From Paracoccus aerodenitrificans (GTDB taxonomy: Bacteria > Pseudomonadota > Alphaproteobacteria > Rhodobacterales > Rhodobacteraceae), in the NCBI RefSeq assembly GCF_027913215.1, contig NZ_CP115784.1, forward strand, positions 1,364,001-1,428,000: 64,000 bases of DNA, in the 5' to 3' direction. Below are positions 1 through 9,013 of this stretch, in pieces. The stretch's first letter is position 1. Every line of letters starts with the position of its first letter. A program made the translations under genes and the position numbers. The notes beneath the pieces were generated by a model. That model did no database searches, was not told the origin of the DNA, and saw nothing but the letters and a program-made list of their open reading frames with translations.

Positions 1-63
1 GAGTTGCCTCAGCCGGATGAAACGGGCAAACGCTATCTGAAAGTGCCGCTGAACGAGCTTTGA
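1..63 (+). CDS. C-terminal end of an upstream protein, possibly an MBL-fold hydrolase (partial)
   Basis: Frame 1 is open from the window edge and ends at TGA 61-63. The last 20 residues begin ELPQPDETGK and end KVPLNEL. The next gene starts 10 bases downstream on the same strand, so they probably share a transcript. From memory, metallo-beta-lactamase-fold hydrolases next to TIGR01244 proteins in Rhodobacterales often end with a similar tail (R/K-Y/F-L-K-hydrophobic-P-L-N). That resemblance is the only basis for the name; 20 residues cannot prove it. Confidence 0.4.
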   Translation, partial: ELPQPDETGKRYLKVPLNEL

Positions 64-73
64 GGGGTGGAAG

Positions 74-493
74 ATGGATATCAGGAAGATCGACGACCGG
101 ATTTCGGTGTCGCCGCAAATTCAGGAAGATGAGCTTGCCGGGCTGGCGGAGATGGGGTTCCGCAGCGTGATCTGCAACCGCCCCGACGGCGAATCCCCCG
201 ATCAGCCCGATCAGGCCCGGGTCGAGGCGGCTGCCAAGGCTGCCGGGCTTGGGTTTCAGGCTATTCCGATCACGCCGGGACAGCTTGACGCGGATACGGT
301 GGCAGAGTTCGGGCAGGCTCTTGAGGCTTTGCCGGGGCCGGTTCTGGCCTATTGCCGTTCCGGTACGCGCAGCGCGACGGTCTGGGCATTGTCGCAAAGC
401 GGTCTGCGCAGCCGCGACGATATCCTTCGCGCGGCCCGTGAGGCGGGCTATGATCTGGGCGGGATCGCCGGGGCATTGCGCGATCCGGCGTGA
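74..493 (+). CDS. TIGR01244 family sulfurtransferase/phosphatase-like protein (DUF442)
   Basis: 139 residues, a full-length single domain of the DUF442/TIGR01244 family, which is related to dual-specificity phosphatases and often linked to Blh-type sulfide detoxification. The N-terminus (DIRKIDDRISVSPQI) and the block VICNRPDGES at 32-41 are typical. The active-site loop AYCRSGTRS is at 92-100, with the nucleophile at Cys94 and Arg99 in a CX4R arrangement, closer to rhodanese than to the classical CX5R of PTPs. The gene starts 10 bases after the preceding gene and lies tail to tail with the CcdA-like gene. A thiol or persulfide role is an inference from family and neighbours; the substrate is unknown. 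Confidence 0.85.
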   Translation: MDIRKIDDRISVSPQIQEDELAGLAEMGFRSVICNRPDGESPDQPDQARVEAAAKAAGLGFQAIPITPGQLDADTVAEFGQALEALPGPVLAYCRSGTRSATVWALSQSGLRSRDDILRAAREAGYDLGGIAGALRDPA

Positions 494-495
494 TC

Positions 496-1146
496 CTATC
501 GCAGAAGGGCGGACCAATCCTGCCGTTCCAGCATCCACTGCGCGATCCTGTTGACCGATCCGGTTCCGACCAGACATGCCAGCAGGATCAGCCCTCCGCC
601 TCCAAGCATGGCGCGTGATCTTGCGCCGGGAAGGAGGGCAAATACCGGCGGCAGAAGCAGCGACAGCAGAATGAACGGCGCTGTCATTCCGATGCCATAG
701 GCCAGAAGCAGGGAAATGCCCTGTCCCATTTCCTCGGAGACGGTGCGGAAAATGGCTGACAAAGTGGGTCCGACACAGGCGATCCATGCGAAACCGAAAG
801 CAAGGCCGAGGCCTGACCAGACCGCAATGCCGGTCAACCTGATGGCAGGCGCGACACCTGCGAGGATAAGACCGGCAACCGCCAGACCACATGCCGCAAG
901 CAGTTGCAGCGTGGTATAGGCTTGCAGGAACATCCGGCCCAATGCGGTGCTGCCCAGACATATCAGCAGGAAAATCATCATAAACCCGCCCGCAAATGCC
1001 GTCCCGCTTGCCAGCCGGTTCCGCATGGCGGCAGGTCGCGACCCAAGCAGCAGGCCAAGATAGAAAGGCAGCATCGGCAGGATGCAGGGCGTCAGAAACG
1101 ATGCCAGCCCGGCAAGGACAGCCTGAGTGAACCCGATCTCGGTCAT
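496..1146 (-). CDS. ccdA: CcdA-family cytochrome c biogenesis / thiol-disulfide transporter
   Basis: 216 residues, almost entirely hydrophobic, with about six membrane segments as in the DsbD transmembrane domain. CcdA moves reducing equivalents from cytoplasmic thioredoxin across the inner membrane to periplasmic thiols. The two redox cysteines are visible, one in FLTPCILPMLPFYLG near residue 21 and one in AWIACVGPTLS in the fourth helix. I chose ATG 1146 because a purine-rich site (GAGAGGG) sits about 7 bases upstream; the in-frame ATG at 1158 has none. No dedicated cytochrome c maturation genes are adjacent. The convergent TIGR01244 gene suggests a role in thiol or sulfur chemistry, which is an inference. 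Confidence 0.85.
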   Translation of the reverse strand: MTEIGFTQAVLAGLASFLTPCILPMLPFYLGLLLGSRPAAMRNRLASGTAFAGGFMMIFLLICLGSTALGRMFLQAYTTLQLLAACGLAVAGLILAGVAPAIRLTGIAVWSGLGLAFGFAWIACVGPTLSAIFRTVSEEMGQGISLLLAYGIGMTAPFILLSLLLPPVFALLPGARSRAMLGGGGLILLACLVGTGSVNRIAQWMLERQDWSALLR

Positions 1147-1222
1147 GATCCCTCTCATCGCGGAGCGGGGGACGAGTCAATCCGTCTTGCGATCTCCTTT
1201 AGCTTTCTGCAACGCTGACGGG

Positions 1223-1516
1223 ATGGAGAAGGATTCGGTCAGGCTGGACAAGTTTCTGTGGGCGGCGCGGTTTTACAAGACGCGGGCTCTGGCGCAGCAG
1301 ATGATCGACTCTGGACGGGTAAAGGTCGATGGCGACCGCGTGAAGCCCGCCCGCGCCATTCGCCCCGGCGTTCATATCTCGCTGCGGCAGGGCCGGACGC
1401 GCCGTCTGATCGAGGTGATCGGTGTCAGCGACAAACGCGGCTCGGCTCCGCAGGCGCAGCTTCTTTACCGGGAGATTTCTCCGCCCGAGGAAATCGGCCT
1501 GTTCGACGATGAGTGA
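1223..1516 (+). CDS. S4-domain RNA-binding protein (Hsp15/HslR-like)
   Basis: 97 residues. The S4 fold fills residues 5-65: VRLDKFLWAARFYKTRALA followed by SGRVKVDGDRVKPARAIRPG is the canonical alpha-L RNA-binding motif with its basic face. A 30-residue tail ends in acidic residues. E. coli Hsp15 binds stalled 50S subunits carrying peptidyl-tRNA, and this small S4 protein is the usual alphaproteobacterial counterpart. ATG 1223 is used because it begins just before the S4 motif. It is transcribed divergently from ccdA, so a promoter should lie in 1147-1222. Confidence 0.8.
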   Translation: MEKDSVRLDKFLWAARFYKTRALAQQMIDSGRVKVDGDRVKPARAIRPGVHISLRQGRTRRLIEVIGVSDKRGSAPQAQLLYREISPPEEIGLFDDE

Positions 1517-1852
1517 CGGTCCGGCCAGAGGTGTGAGGTAACTCCGGGCAGTCTGAGGGACACCCAAGAGAGTGAAACCCCATGCACATTTGTTCCTGAC
1601 CTGTTCCGCATGCGCCGGAATGTTCGGCCTGATCGGGGCAGACATATTAACCCTTTCCGGGCGGTTCCGCGGGACAGCGTCAGCCCCTAGCTCAATGCGC
1701 TGAAACGATATTCCGGGGCCTGCCGGGCCTTGCGGAATTCGATTTGCCTGAGTTCCACGCATGAGATGCTTGCATCGCGCCGTGGCTTTGGGGCAGTTTA
1801 GTCCAACTAAGGACCCGTGAACATGCGGGCCAATGTCCAACAGGAGTAGCAA
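1517..1852. other. 336-bp intergenic region before dppA
   Basis: I see no convincing gene on either strand. It holds the presumed dppA promoter and leader. Small symmetric elements are GATGC-TT-GCATC at 1765-1776 and the 13-bp palindrome TTAGT-CCA-ACTAA at 1798-1810. A good ribosome-binding site (CAGGAG) lies at about 1840-1845, just upstream of ATG 1853. The palindromes are candidate operator or leader structures only; no regulator is encoded next to them. Confidence 0.5.
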
Positions 1853-3439
1853 ATGAAAAAACTTCTCGCGATCAGCGCCGCCGCGATGCTGATGGGATCG
1901 GCTGCGTCGGCTGCCAATCTGGTTTACTGCTCGGAAGGCTCGCCGGAGGGGTTCGATCCGGCGCTGTACACGTCGGGGACGACGTTCGACGCCTCGTCGC
2001 GGAACGTCTATGACCGGCTGGTGCATTTCGTGCATGGCGAGACCGAGATCGAGCCGGGCCTTGCCGAAAGCTGGGAAGTCAGCGAGGACGGGCTGGAATA
2101 TACGTTCAAGCTGCGTGAAGGCGTGAAATTCCACACGACCGATTTCTTCACCCCGACCCGCGACATGAACGCCGATGACGTGATCTTCAGCCTGACCCGT
2201 CAGGGCGAGGATGGCGGCGAATATCACACCATGACGGACGGCGCGAGCTACGAATATTTCAACTCAATGTCGATGCCGGATCTGATCGAATCGATTGAAA
2301 AGGTCGATGATCTGACCGTGAAAATCACTCTGACCCGCCCCGAGGCGCCGATGCTGGCAAACCTTGCCATGTCCTTCGCCTCGATCGGTTCGAAGGAATA
2401 TGCGGATAACCTGATCGAAGCCGGCACGCCGGAAATGTTCAATCAGCAGCCCATCGGGACCGGCCCGTTCAAATTCGTCGCCTATCAGAAGGACGCGGTG
2501 ATCCGCTATGCCCGCAATGACGAATACTGGCGCGACCCGGCGGCAATCGAGAACTTGATCTTCGCGATCACGCCGGATGCCTCGGTCCGTTACCAGAAGC
2601 TGAAAGCGGGCGAATGCCATGTCATGCCCTATCCGAACCCCGCCGATCTTGAGGCGATGAAGGCCGACGAAAATATCAACGTCGTCAGCCGCGAGGGTCT
2701 TAATGTGGGCTATATGGCGTATAACACCCAACAGCCCCCCTTCGATAATCCCGATGTCCGCAAGGCCCTGAACATGGCCATCGACAAGCAGGCCATCGTG
2801 GACGGTATCTTCCAGGGTGCGGGCAGCGTGGCGAAGAACCCGATTCCGCCGACCATGTGGTCGTATAATGACGCAATCGAGGACGATCCCTATGATCCGG
2901 AAGCCGCGAAGGCCGCTCTGGAAGCTGCGGGCGTGACCGATCTGTCGATGAAGATCTGGGCTATGCCGGTGCAGCGTCCCTATAACCCCAATGCCCGCCG
3001 CATGGCCGAGATGATTCAGGCTGACTTCTCGGCAATCGGCGTGGATACAGAGATCGTGTCCTATGAATGGGGCGAGTATCTTGAGCGCTCGAAAGCCACG
3101 GATCGCGACGGCGCGGTTCTTCTGGGTTGGACTGGCGATAATGGCGACCCGGACAACTTCCTTGCGGTTCTGCTTGGCTGTGACGCAGTGGGTGATGCCA
3201 ACCGTGCGCAATGGTGCAACGAGGAATTCGACAGCATCATTAAGCAGGCCAAGGAAGAATCCGATCAGGCCGAGCGGACCCGGCTGTATGAAGAGGCTCA
3301 GGTCATCTTCAAGGATCAGGCACCCTGGGCGACCATCGCGCATTCGGTCGTGAATGAGCCGATCAGCACCAAGGTTCAGGGCTACAAGATCGATCCGTTC
3401 GGCGGCCATGTCTTCTATGGCGTCAGCCTGACCGAGTAA
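1853..3439 (+). CDS. dppA: Dipeptide ABC transporter substrate-binding protein
   Basis: 528 residues, the usual length of SBP_bac_5 family binding proteins. It captures dipeptides (and in some bacteria haem or 5-aminolevulinate) in the periplasm for DppBCDF. A Sec signal peptide spans residues 1-20 (MKKLLAISAAAMLMGSAASA). The mature start NLVYCSEGSPEGFDPALYTS is nearly the E. coli DppA sequence as I recall it. Further DppA blocks include PIGTGPFKF, CHVMPYPNPADLEAMK, GLNVGYMAYN, WAMPVQRPYNPNARRMAEM and GWTGDNGDPDNF. The four transporter genes follow on the same strand after an intrinsic terminator-like hairpin. Peptide uptake is well supported; exact specificity is not. Confidence 0.95.
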   Translation: MKKLLAISAAAMLMGSAASAANLVYCSEGSPEGFDPALYTSGTTFDASSRNVYDRLVHFVHGETEIEPGLAESWEVSEDGLEYTFKLREGVKFHTTDFFTPTRDMNADDVIFSLTRQGEDGGEYHTMTDGASYEYFNSMSMPDLIESIEKVDDLTVKITLTRPEAPMLANLAMSFASIGSKEYADNLIEAGTPEMFNQQPIGTGPFKFVAYQKDAVIRYARNDEYWRDPAAIENLIFAITPDASVRYQKLKAGECHVMPYPNPADLEAMKADENINVVSREGLNVGYMAYNTQQPPFDNPDVRKALNMAIDKQAIVDGIFQGAGSVAKNPIPPTMWSYNDAIEDDPYDPEAAKAALEAAGVTDLSMKIWAMPVQRPYNPNARRMAEMIQADFSAIGVDTEIVSYEWGEYLERSKATDRDGAVLLGWTGDNGDPDNFLAVLLGCDAVGDANRAQWCNEEFDSIIKQAKEESDQAERTRLYEEAQVIFKDQAPWATIAHSVVNEPISTKVQGYKIDPFGGHVFYGVSLTE

Positions 3440-3457
3440 GCGACGACAAAGCTTAAC

Positions 3458-3490
3458 GGCCGGGCGGCGTCGCGCTGCCCGGCCATTTTC
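3458..3490 (+). terminator. Hairpin terminator/attenuator between dppA and dppB
   Basis: An 8-bp perfect stem, GGCCGGGC (3458-3465) with GCCCGGCC (3477-3484), closes an 11-base loop and is followed by ATTTTC. It lies in the 83-base gap between dppA and dppB. Such partial terminators usually keep the binding protein in excess over the membrane components, as in other dpp and opp operons. Read-through efficiency cannot be judged from sequence. Confidence 0.7.
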
Positions 3491-3522
3491 ATTGCCACGC
3501 CAAGCCCGGAACATAAAAACCG

Positions 3523-4530
3523 ATGCTGAGCTTTCTTCTTCGTCGCCTTGGGACCTTCGTGCCGACCTTTATCGGCGTGACCGTGGTGGCCTTCGCCTTT
3601 ATCCGCCTTCTGCCCGGCGATCCGATCCTGCTGCTGGCCGGGGAACGCGGTGTCAGCCCCGAACGCTATGAGATGCTGCGTGCGCAGCTTGGCTTCGATC
3701 AACCGATCTGGAAACAATATCTCGACTATGTCGCCGGTATTTTTCAGGGCGATCTGGGGACATCCTTCGTGACGAAACGTCCGGTTCTGGATGAGTTCAT
3801 GACGCTGTTTCCGGCAACGGTCGAGCTTGCGCTCTGCGCGATCATCCTTGCAACGCTGATCGGGATTCCGGCGGGGGTGATCGCTGCGGTCAATCGTGGC
3901 AAATTCTTCGATCAGGCGCTGATGTCGACCGCGCTGATCGGCTATTCGATGCCGATTTTCTGGTGGGCGCTCTTGCTGATCATCGTGTTTTCCGGCGGTC
4001 TCGGCTGGACGCCAGTCTCGGGCCGGATGGGGCTGATGTATTTCTTCGATACGCCGACCGGCTTCATGCTGATCGACAGTCTTCTGTCGGGGCAGTCCGG
4101 CGCGTTCCGCTCGGCTGTGTCGCATCTGATCCTGCCGACCGTGGCGCTGGCGACGATCCCGCTTGCGGTGATCGCGCGGCAGACCCGGTCCGCCATGCTG
4201 GAAGTTCTGGGCGAGGATTATGTGCGCACCGCGCGGGCGAAGGGCATGTCTCCGCTGCGGGTCAACGGAGTTCACGCGCTGCGCAATGCGATGATCCCGG
4301 TCATCACCGTGATCGGCCTGTCGGTCGGCACGCTGCTGGCCGGAGCGATCCTGACCGAGACGATTTTCTCATGGCCGGGCATCGGCAAGTGGATGGTCGA
4401 TTCGATCTTCCGCCGTGACTATCAGGTGGTGCAGGGCGGGCTTTTGCTTATCGCGCTTGTGGTGATGATCGTGAATCTGATCGTCGACCTGCTCTATGGC
4501 CTCTTTAACCCCAAGATCCGAAAGGGCTGA
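3523..4530 (+). CDS. dppB: Dipeptide ABC transporter permease DppB
   Basis: 335 residues, a BPD_transp_1 inner-membrane permease with about six helices, starting LSFLLRRLGTFVPTFIGVT as DppB/OppB proteins do. The conserved N-terminal block ends IRLLPGDPI, and the region KQYLDYVAGIFQGDLGTSF is typical. The EAA loop that contacts the ATPases is at about residues 228-245 (EDYVRTARAKGMSPLRV). It forms the transmembrane channel with DppC. The stop is followed immediately by dppC, so the pair is translated together. Confidence 0.95.
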   Translation: MLSFLLRRLGTFVPTFIGVTVVAFAFIRLLPGDPILLLAGERGVSPERYEMLRAQLGFDQPIWKQYLDYVAGIFQGDLGTSFVTKRPVLDEFMTLFPATVELALCAIILATLIGIPAGVIAAVNRGKFFDQALMSTALIGYSMPIFWWALLLIIVFSGGLGWTPVSGRMGLMYFFDTPTGFMLIDSLLSGQSGAFRSAVSHLILPTVALATIPLAVIARQTRSAMLEVLGEDYVRTARAKGMSPLRVNGVHALRNAMIPVITVIGLSVGTLLAGAILTETIFSWPGIGKWMVDSIFRRDYQVVQGGLLLIALVVMIVNLIVDLLYGLFNPKIRKG

Positions 4531-4533
4531 GTG

Positions 4534-5445
4534 ATGACAGATACCGCCAGCCAGACCGCCAGCACAGTAACCCCGACCGCGCCACCCTCGCGGCTGAGGG
4601 AGTTCTGGAATTCCTTCAGCGAGAATCGCGGCGCCGTGATCGGCATGTTCGTGTTCCTCGCCTTCCTCATCGTCGCGGCCTTCGCGCCGCTTCTGGCGCC
4701 CTATGCGCCTGACGCGCAATATCGCGACGCGCTTCTGGTCCCGCCTTTCTGGCAGGAAGGAGGCTCAACCCGGTTCCTCCTGGGCACGGATGCGCTTGGC
4801 CGGGATCTGCTGTCGCGGCTGATCTACGGGGCGCGGTTTTCCTTCTTCATCGGCGTGCTGGTCGTGTTCATTGCCACGACATGCGGGGTGTTGCTGGGTG
4901 TTGTCGCCGGGTTTGCGCCGAACTGGCTGGACACGCTGATCATGCGGCTGATGGATATCGTGCTGTCCTTTCCCAGCCTTCTGTTGGCATTGGTGCTGGT
5001 CGCGATCCTCGGTCCCAGCCTGCTGAATGCGATGATCGCCATTGCCGTCGTGCTGCAACCGCATTTCGTGCGCCTGACCCGCGCCGCCGTCCTGTCCGAG
5101 AAGTCTAAGGACTACGTGACTGCCGCACGGATCGCCGGGGGCGGCAGGCTGCGCATCATGTTCCGCACGGTGCTGCCGAACTGTCTTGCGCCGATCATCG
5201 TGCAGGCGGCCCTGTCTTTCTCGACCGCTGTTCTGGATACGGCTGCCCTTGGCTTTCTCGGCATGGGCGCGCAGCCTCCGACGCCGGAATGGGGGACCAT
5301 GCTGGCCGAAGCGCGTGAGTTCATCCTGCGGGCCTGGTGGGTGGTGACCTTCCCCGGTCTCTGCATCCTGGTCACGGTTCTCGCCATCAACCTGATGGGC
5401 GACGGGCTGCGCGATGCGCTCGATCCGAAACTGAAGCGGAGCTGA
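4534..5445 (+). CDS. dppC: Dipeptide ABC transporter permease DppC
   Basis: 303 residues, second permease of the dipeptide importer. A hydrophilic Thr/Ala/Pro-rich N-terminus precedes REFWNSFSENRGAVIGM, the usual OppC_N segment, then the typical LLGTDALGRDLLSRLIYGAR motif near residue 85-100. The EAA loop is SKDYVTAARIAGGGRLRI. GTG 4531 directly after the dppB stop is also in frame; I chose ATG 4534 because it is the stronger codon, and the difference is one residue. dppD starts 4 bases after the stop. Confidence 0.94.
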   Translation: MTDTASQTASTVTPTAPPSRLREFWNSFSENRGAVIGMFVFLAFLIVAAFAPLLAPYAPDAQYRDALLVPPFWQEGGSTRFLLGTDALGRDLLSRLIYGARFSFFIGVLVVFIATTCGVLLGVVAGFAPNWLDTLIMRLMDIVLSFPSLLLALVLVAILGPSLLNAMIAIAVVLQPHFVRLTRAAVLSEKSKDYVTAARIAGGGRLRIMFRTVLPNCLAPIIVQAALSFSTAVLDTAALGFLGMGAQPPTPEWGTMLAEAREFILRAWWVVTFPGLCILVTVLAINLMGDGLRDALDPKLKRS

Positions 5446-5449
5446 TCCC

Positions 5450-6439
5450 ATGTCTTTATTGGAAATCCGCAATCTCTCGGTAGATTTCGCCACCCATTCC
5501 GGCAAGTTCCGGGCTGTGGACGGTGTCGATGTTACCGTGGACGAGGGCGATCTGCTGGCCATTGTCGGCGAATCGGGTTCTGGGAAATCGGTCTCGATGC
5601 TGGCGATCATGGGGCTGCTGCCCTGGACCGCGACCGTGACCGCCGACAAGATGGAATTCGACGGCCACGATCTGAGGACGATCTCGGCCCGCGCAAGGCG
5701 GCGGATCATCGGCAAGGATATGTCGATGATCTTTCAGGAACCCATGTCGTCCCTGAACCCCGCCTTTACGATTGGCTGGCAGATCAAGGAGAGCCTGCGC
5801 AAACATACCAGCCTCAACCGCAGCCAGCGGCAGGATCGCGCGGTGGAACTGATGCGGCAGGTCGGCATTCCCGCGCCCGAGAAGCGGCTGAAAGCCTATC
5901 CGCATCAGCTGTCCGGCGGGATGAGCCAGCGTGCCATGATTGCGATGGCGCTTGCCAATAAGCCCAAGCTGCTGATCGCGGATGAGCCGACAACCGCGCT
6001 CGATGTGACCATTCAGGCGCAGATTTTGGAATTGCTGACCGGGTTGCAGGAAGAAACCGGCATGGCGCTTGTGCTGATCACGCATGATATGGGCGTCGTT
6101 GCGGAAACCGTGCGCCGGGTTCAGGTGCAATATGCCGGGCAGCGGGTCGAATTGCAGGAGGTGCAGGGCCTGTTCGACGACCCGCATCACCCCTATACGG
6201 CGGCGCTTCTGGCCGCCCTGCCGGAACGCGCGACCGAGAGGAAGCTTCCGACCATTCCCGGCGTTGTGCCCGGACAGTTCGACCGGCCCGAAGGGTGCCT
6301 GTTCTCGCCCCGCTGCAAATTCGCGACCGAACGCTGCTTTACCGTCCGCCCGGTCCCGGCCGGGCCGGAATTCGGCCATGCGCTGTGTCATACTCCGCTG
6401 CTGAACGGAGTCCCCAAAAAGAAGGAGGTTCCGGCATGA
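5450..6439 (+). CDS. dppD: Dipeptide ABC transporter ATP-binding protein DppD
   Basis: 329 residues, one of two ATPases driving dipeptide import. Walker A is GESGSGKS (40-47), the signature is LSGGMSQR (154-161) and Walker B is LLIADEP (174-180) followed by the D-loop TTALD. The C-terminal oligopeptide/dipeptide extension holds cysteines in [10 protein letters not shown] and ERCF, which in DppD/DppF homologues bind an iron-sulfur cluster. The stop overlaps the dppF start as ATGA. Confidence 0.95.
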   Translation: MSLLEIRNLSVDFATHSGKFRAVDGVDVTVDEGDLLAIVGESGSGKSVSMLAIMGLLPWTATVTADKMEFDGHDLRTISARARRRIIGKDMSMIFQEPMSSLNPAFTIGWQIKESLRKHTSLNRSQRQDRAVELMRQVGIPAPEKRLKAYPHQLSGGMSQRAMIAMALANKPKLLIADEPTTALDVTIQAQILELLTGLQEETGMALVLITHDMGVVAETVRRVQVQYAGQRVELQEVQGLFDDPHHPYTAALLAALPERATERKLPTIPGVVPGQFDRPEGCLFSPRCKFATERCFTVRPVPAGPEFGHALCHTPLLNGVPKKKEVPA

Positions 6440-7428
6440 GCGATCCCGTGCTGACCGCCACGAATCTGAAACGCCATTATGAGGTGAAGGGCGGCTTCAT
6501 GCAGCCCTCCGCCAATTTGCGGGCGCTTGATGGCGCCAGTTTTTCGCTGACCCCCGGCAAGACGCTGGCTGTGGTGGGCGAATCCGGCTCGGGCAAGTCC
6601 ACACTTGCTCGCGTCGTGACCATGATCGAGCCTCCGACCGAAGGGGAACTGGTGATCGGCGGCAAGAAAATCGGTCCCGAAGGTGCCAGCCGCGACCGTG
6701 ATTTGCGGGCAATGGTGCAGATCGTGTTTCAGGACCCATATGGCAGCCTGAATCCGCGCCAGACCATTGGCCAGACACTGATGGAGCCGTTGCTTCTGAA
6801 CCGGCCCGAGATCTCGGCGAAGAACAGAGAGCAGAAGGCGCGGGACATGCTGGGCATGGTCGGCCTGCGACCCGAGCATTTCGACCGCTATCCGCATATG
6901 TTCTCGGGCGGGCAGCGTCAGCGTGTCGCCGTGGCACGAGCCCTGATGCTGGAGCCGAAAATTCTGGTGCTGGACGAGCCGGTTTCGGCGCTTGATCTTT
7001 CAATTCAAAGCCAGGTGCTGAATCTGCTGATGGATATTCAGGAACGGATGGAACTGGCCTATCTGTTCATCAGCCACGATCTGTCGGTGGTGCGCCATAT
7101 CGCCGATGAGGTGATGGTGATTTATCTGGGCAAGCCGGTCGAGATCGGCCCGAAAGAGGTGATTTTCGACGCGCCGCGCCATCCCTATACCAAGGCGCTT
7201 ATGTCGGCGACGCCGATGGCGGACCCTTCGGAACGTAAAGAGCGGATCAAGCTGGAGGGCGAATTGCCCTCGCCAATGGCAAAACCCGAGGGCTGCGCTT
7301 TCAATCCACGTTGCTGGCTGCGTCAGGAAATCTGCTCGCGTATCGAACCCGAACTTGAGGAATCCCAATCAGGCCATTGTTTCGCCTGTCATAATCCTGT
7401 CCCGGAAGAAGAAAGCGCGGCAGCATAA
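6436..7428 (+). CDS. dppF: Dipeptide ABC transporter ATP-binding protein DppF
   Basis: 330 residues, the second ATPase of the importer. Walker [10 protein letters not shown] is at 48-56, the Q-loop region reads VFQDPYGSLNPRQT, the signature is FSGGQRQR and Walker B is ILVLDEPVSALD. The C-terminal oligopeptide domain again has spaced cysteines (GCAFNPRCW, EICS). The reading frame is open further upstream, but the ATGA overlap with dppD at 6436 and the site AGGAGG about 7 bases before it fix the start. Last gene of the operon. Confidence 0.95.
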   Translation: MSDPVLTATNLKRHYEVKGGFMQPSANLRALDGASFSLTPGKTLAVVGESGSGKSTLARVVTMIEPPTEGELVIGGKKIGPEGASRDRDLRAMVQIVFQDPYGSLNPRQTIGQTLMEPLLLNRPEISAKNREQKARDMLGMVGLRPEHFDRYPHMFSGGQRQRVAVARALMLEPKILVLDEPVSALDLSIQSQVLNLLMDIQERMELAYLFISHDLSVVRHIADEVMVIYLGKPVEIGPKEVIFDAPRHPYTKALMSATPMADPSERKERIKLEGELPSPMAKPEGCAFNPRCWLRQEICSRIEPELEESQSGHCFACHNPVPEEESAAA

Positions 7429-7465
7429 GAGGCCGCGCATGCGCCCCGAAGCCGTTCAAGGGCCA

Positions 7466-7500
7466 CTATGCCATCACGCTGGCTTGACGGGGTGGCATAG
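7466..7500. promoter_or_regulatory. Inverted repeat between dppF and trkH
   Basis: Perfect 8-bp arms CTATGCCA (7466-7473) and TGGCATAG (7493-7500) are separated by 19 bases in the 90-base gap between dppF and trkH. There is no T-run after the second arm, so it is a weak terminator candidate. It could equally be an operator for trkH or an mRNA 3' end stabiliser for dpp. The symmetry is seen directly; function is unassigned. Confidence 0.4.
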
Positions 7501-7518
7501 TCGCGGCAATCAAAGGCC

Positions 7519-8970
7519 ATGATAGATATCCGCCCCGTCGCTCACACTATCGCTAAAATCAGCGTCGCGCTTGGGGCGATGATGGTGGTTCCGGCTGTCA
7601 TCGACTTCGCGGCGGGCGATCCGAACTGGATCCGCATGACGCAGTCGATGCTGATCGTTCTGGTCGTCAGCGGGCTGGTGATGGCGGCGACCTCATCGGC
7701 GAAGCATAGCCTTACGATTGAGCAAAGCTTTCTGCTGACATCGGGTCTGTGGCTGGTCCTTCCCTTGATCGGAGCACTGCCGCTGATGATCGGTGCGCCG
7801 GGTCTGAATTTCACCGATGCTTATTTCGAGTCCATGTCGGGGCTGACCACCACCGGAACTACCGTGATTCCGCAACTGGACAACCTTCCGGCCGGCACGA
7901 ATATGTGGCGGGCGCTGCTGCAATGGGCGGGCGGTCTGGGGATCGTCGTCGTGGCGATGGTGTTCCTGCCGGTCATGAAGGTCGGCGGGATGCAGTTCTT
8001 CCGCTCTGAGGGGTTCGATACGCTTGGCAAGGTCCTGCCACGCGCCGGACAGATCGCTGCCGAGATGACCTGGATCTATCTGGGCATCACCGTGGCCTGC
8101 ACCCTGCTGTATATCGTCACGGGGATGAGCGCATATGACGCCATGCTGCACGCGCTGACCACCTGTTCCACCGGCGGTTTCTCGAATTACGATGCCAGTT
8201 TCGGCAAATTCATCGGTCCGGCGGAATGGGTGGCGACGCTGTTCATGGTTCTGGCCTCGATCCCTTTCGTGCGCATGGTGCAGGCGATCCGGGGCGATGT
8301 CATGCCGCTCTGGCGCGATACGCAGGTGCGGGCCTATGTCAGATGGATGTTCTACGCGATCGGAGTGATCGTCGTCTATCGTCTGGCCTATATCGGGCAA
8401 ACCGACGATCCCTGGGATGTGATCCGCGAGACCTCGTTCAATGTGATGACGATTTTCTCGGGCACGGGCTTCGCCTCGACCAATGTGCTGGAATGGGGGC
8501 ATCTGCCCTTCGCCGTTCTGTTCTGCGTCGGGCTGATCGGCGGTTGCACCGGATCGACCGGATGTTCGGTGAAGATCTTCCGCTATCAGGTTCTGTTTCA
8601 GGCCGTGCGTGCGCAGATCAGACGCATGCAGTCCCCGCATCGTCTGTACCCGCTGCGGCTTGCCGGAAAGCGGCTGGATCAGGATGTCGTGGATTCGGTG
8701 ATGACCTTTTTCACCATGTTCATCCTGACGCTCGGCCTGCTGATCGTCGGGCTGTCGCTGATCGGGCTGCACCCGAAGACCGCGCTTACGGCGGCATGGA
8801 CGGCGGTCGCGAATATCGGGCCGGTCTGGGGTCCCGAGATCACCTCGAATGGCAGTATCGAACAATTCCCCGATGCCGCGAAATGGCTGATGAGTTTCGG
8901 CATGTATCTGGGCAGGCTTGAACTGATTAGCGTTCTGGTCCTGCTTCTGCCGCGCTTCTGGCGGACGTGA
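7519..8970 (+). CDS. trkH: Trk potassium uptake channel subunit TrkH
   Basis: 483 residues, the normal length of TrkH, the membrane subunit of the K+ uptake system. The four pore-loop repeats can be followed: [13 protein letters not shown] (about residue 110), [18 protein letters not shown] (about 215), [15 protein letters not shown] (about 315) and a degenerate fourth, [14 protein letters not shown] (about 430). The segment [16 protein letters not shown] between repeats three and four is also typical. TrkH needs the cytoplasmic NAD-binding subunit TrkA, which is not in this window. It stands alone, with the inverted repeat just upstream. Confidence 0.95.
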   Translation: MIDIRPVAHTIAKISVALGAMMVVPAVIDFAAGDPNWIRMTQSMLIVLVVSGLVMAATSSAKHSLTIEQSFLLTSGLWLVLPLIGALPLMIGAPGLNFTDAYFESMSGLTTTGTTVIPQLDNLPAGTNMWRALLQWAGGLGIVVVAMVFLPVMKVGGMQFFRSEGFDTLGKVLPRAGQIAAEMTWIYLGITVACTLLYIVTGMSAYDAMLHALTTCSTGGFSNYDASFGKFIGPAEWVATLFMVLASIPFVRMVQAIRGDVMPLWRDTQVRAYVRWMFYAIGVIVVYRLAYIGQTDDPWDVIRETSFNVMTIFSGTGFASTNVLEWGHLPFAVLFCVGLIGGCTGSTGCSVKIFRYQVLFQAVRAQIRRMQSPHRLYPLRLAGKRLDQDVVDSVMTFFTMFILTLGLLIVGLSLIGLHPKTALTAAWTAVANIGPVWGPEITSNGSIEQFPDAAKWLMSFGMYLGRLELISVLVLLLPRFWRT

Positions 8971-9013
8971 GAGCCTCCCCGGCGCAACGCAGCGACTCCG
9001 GGGAAGCGATGTG

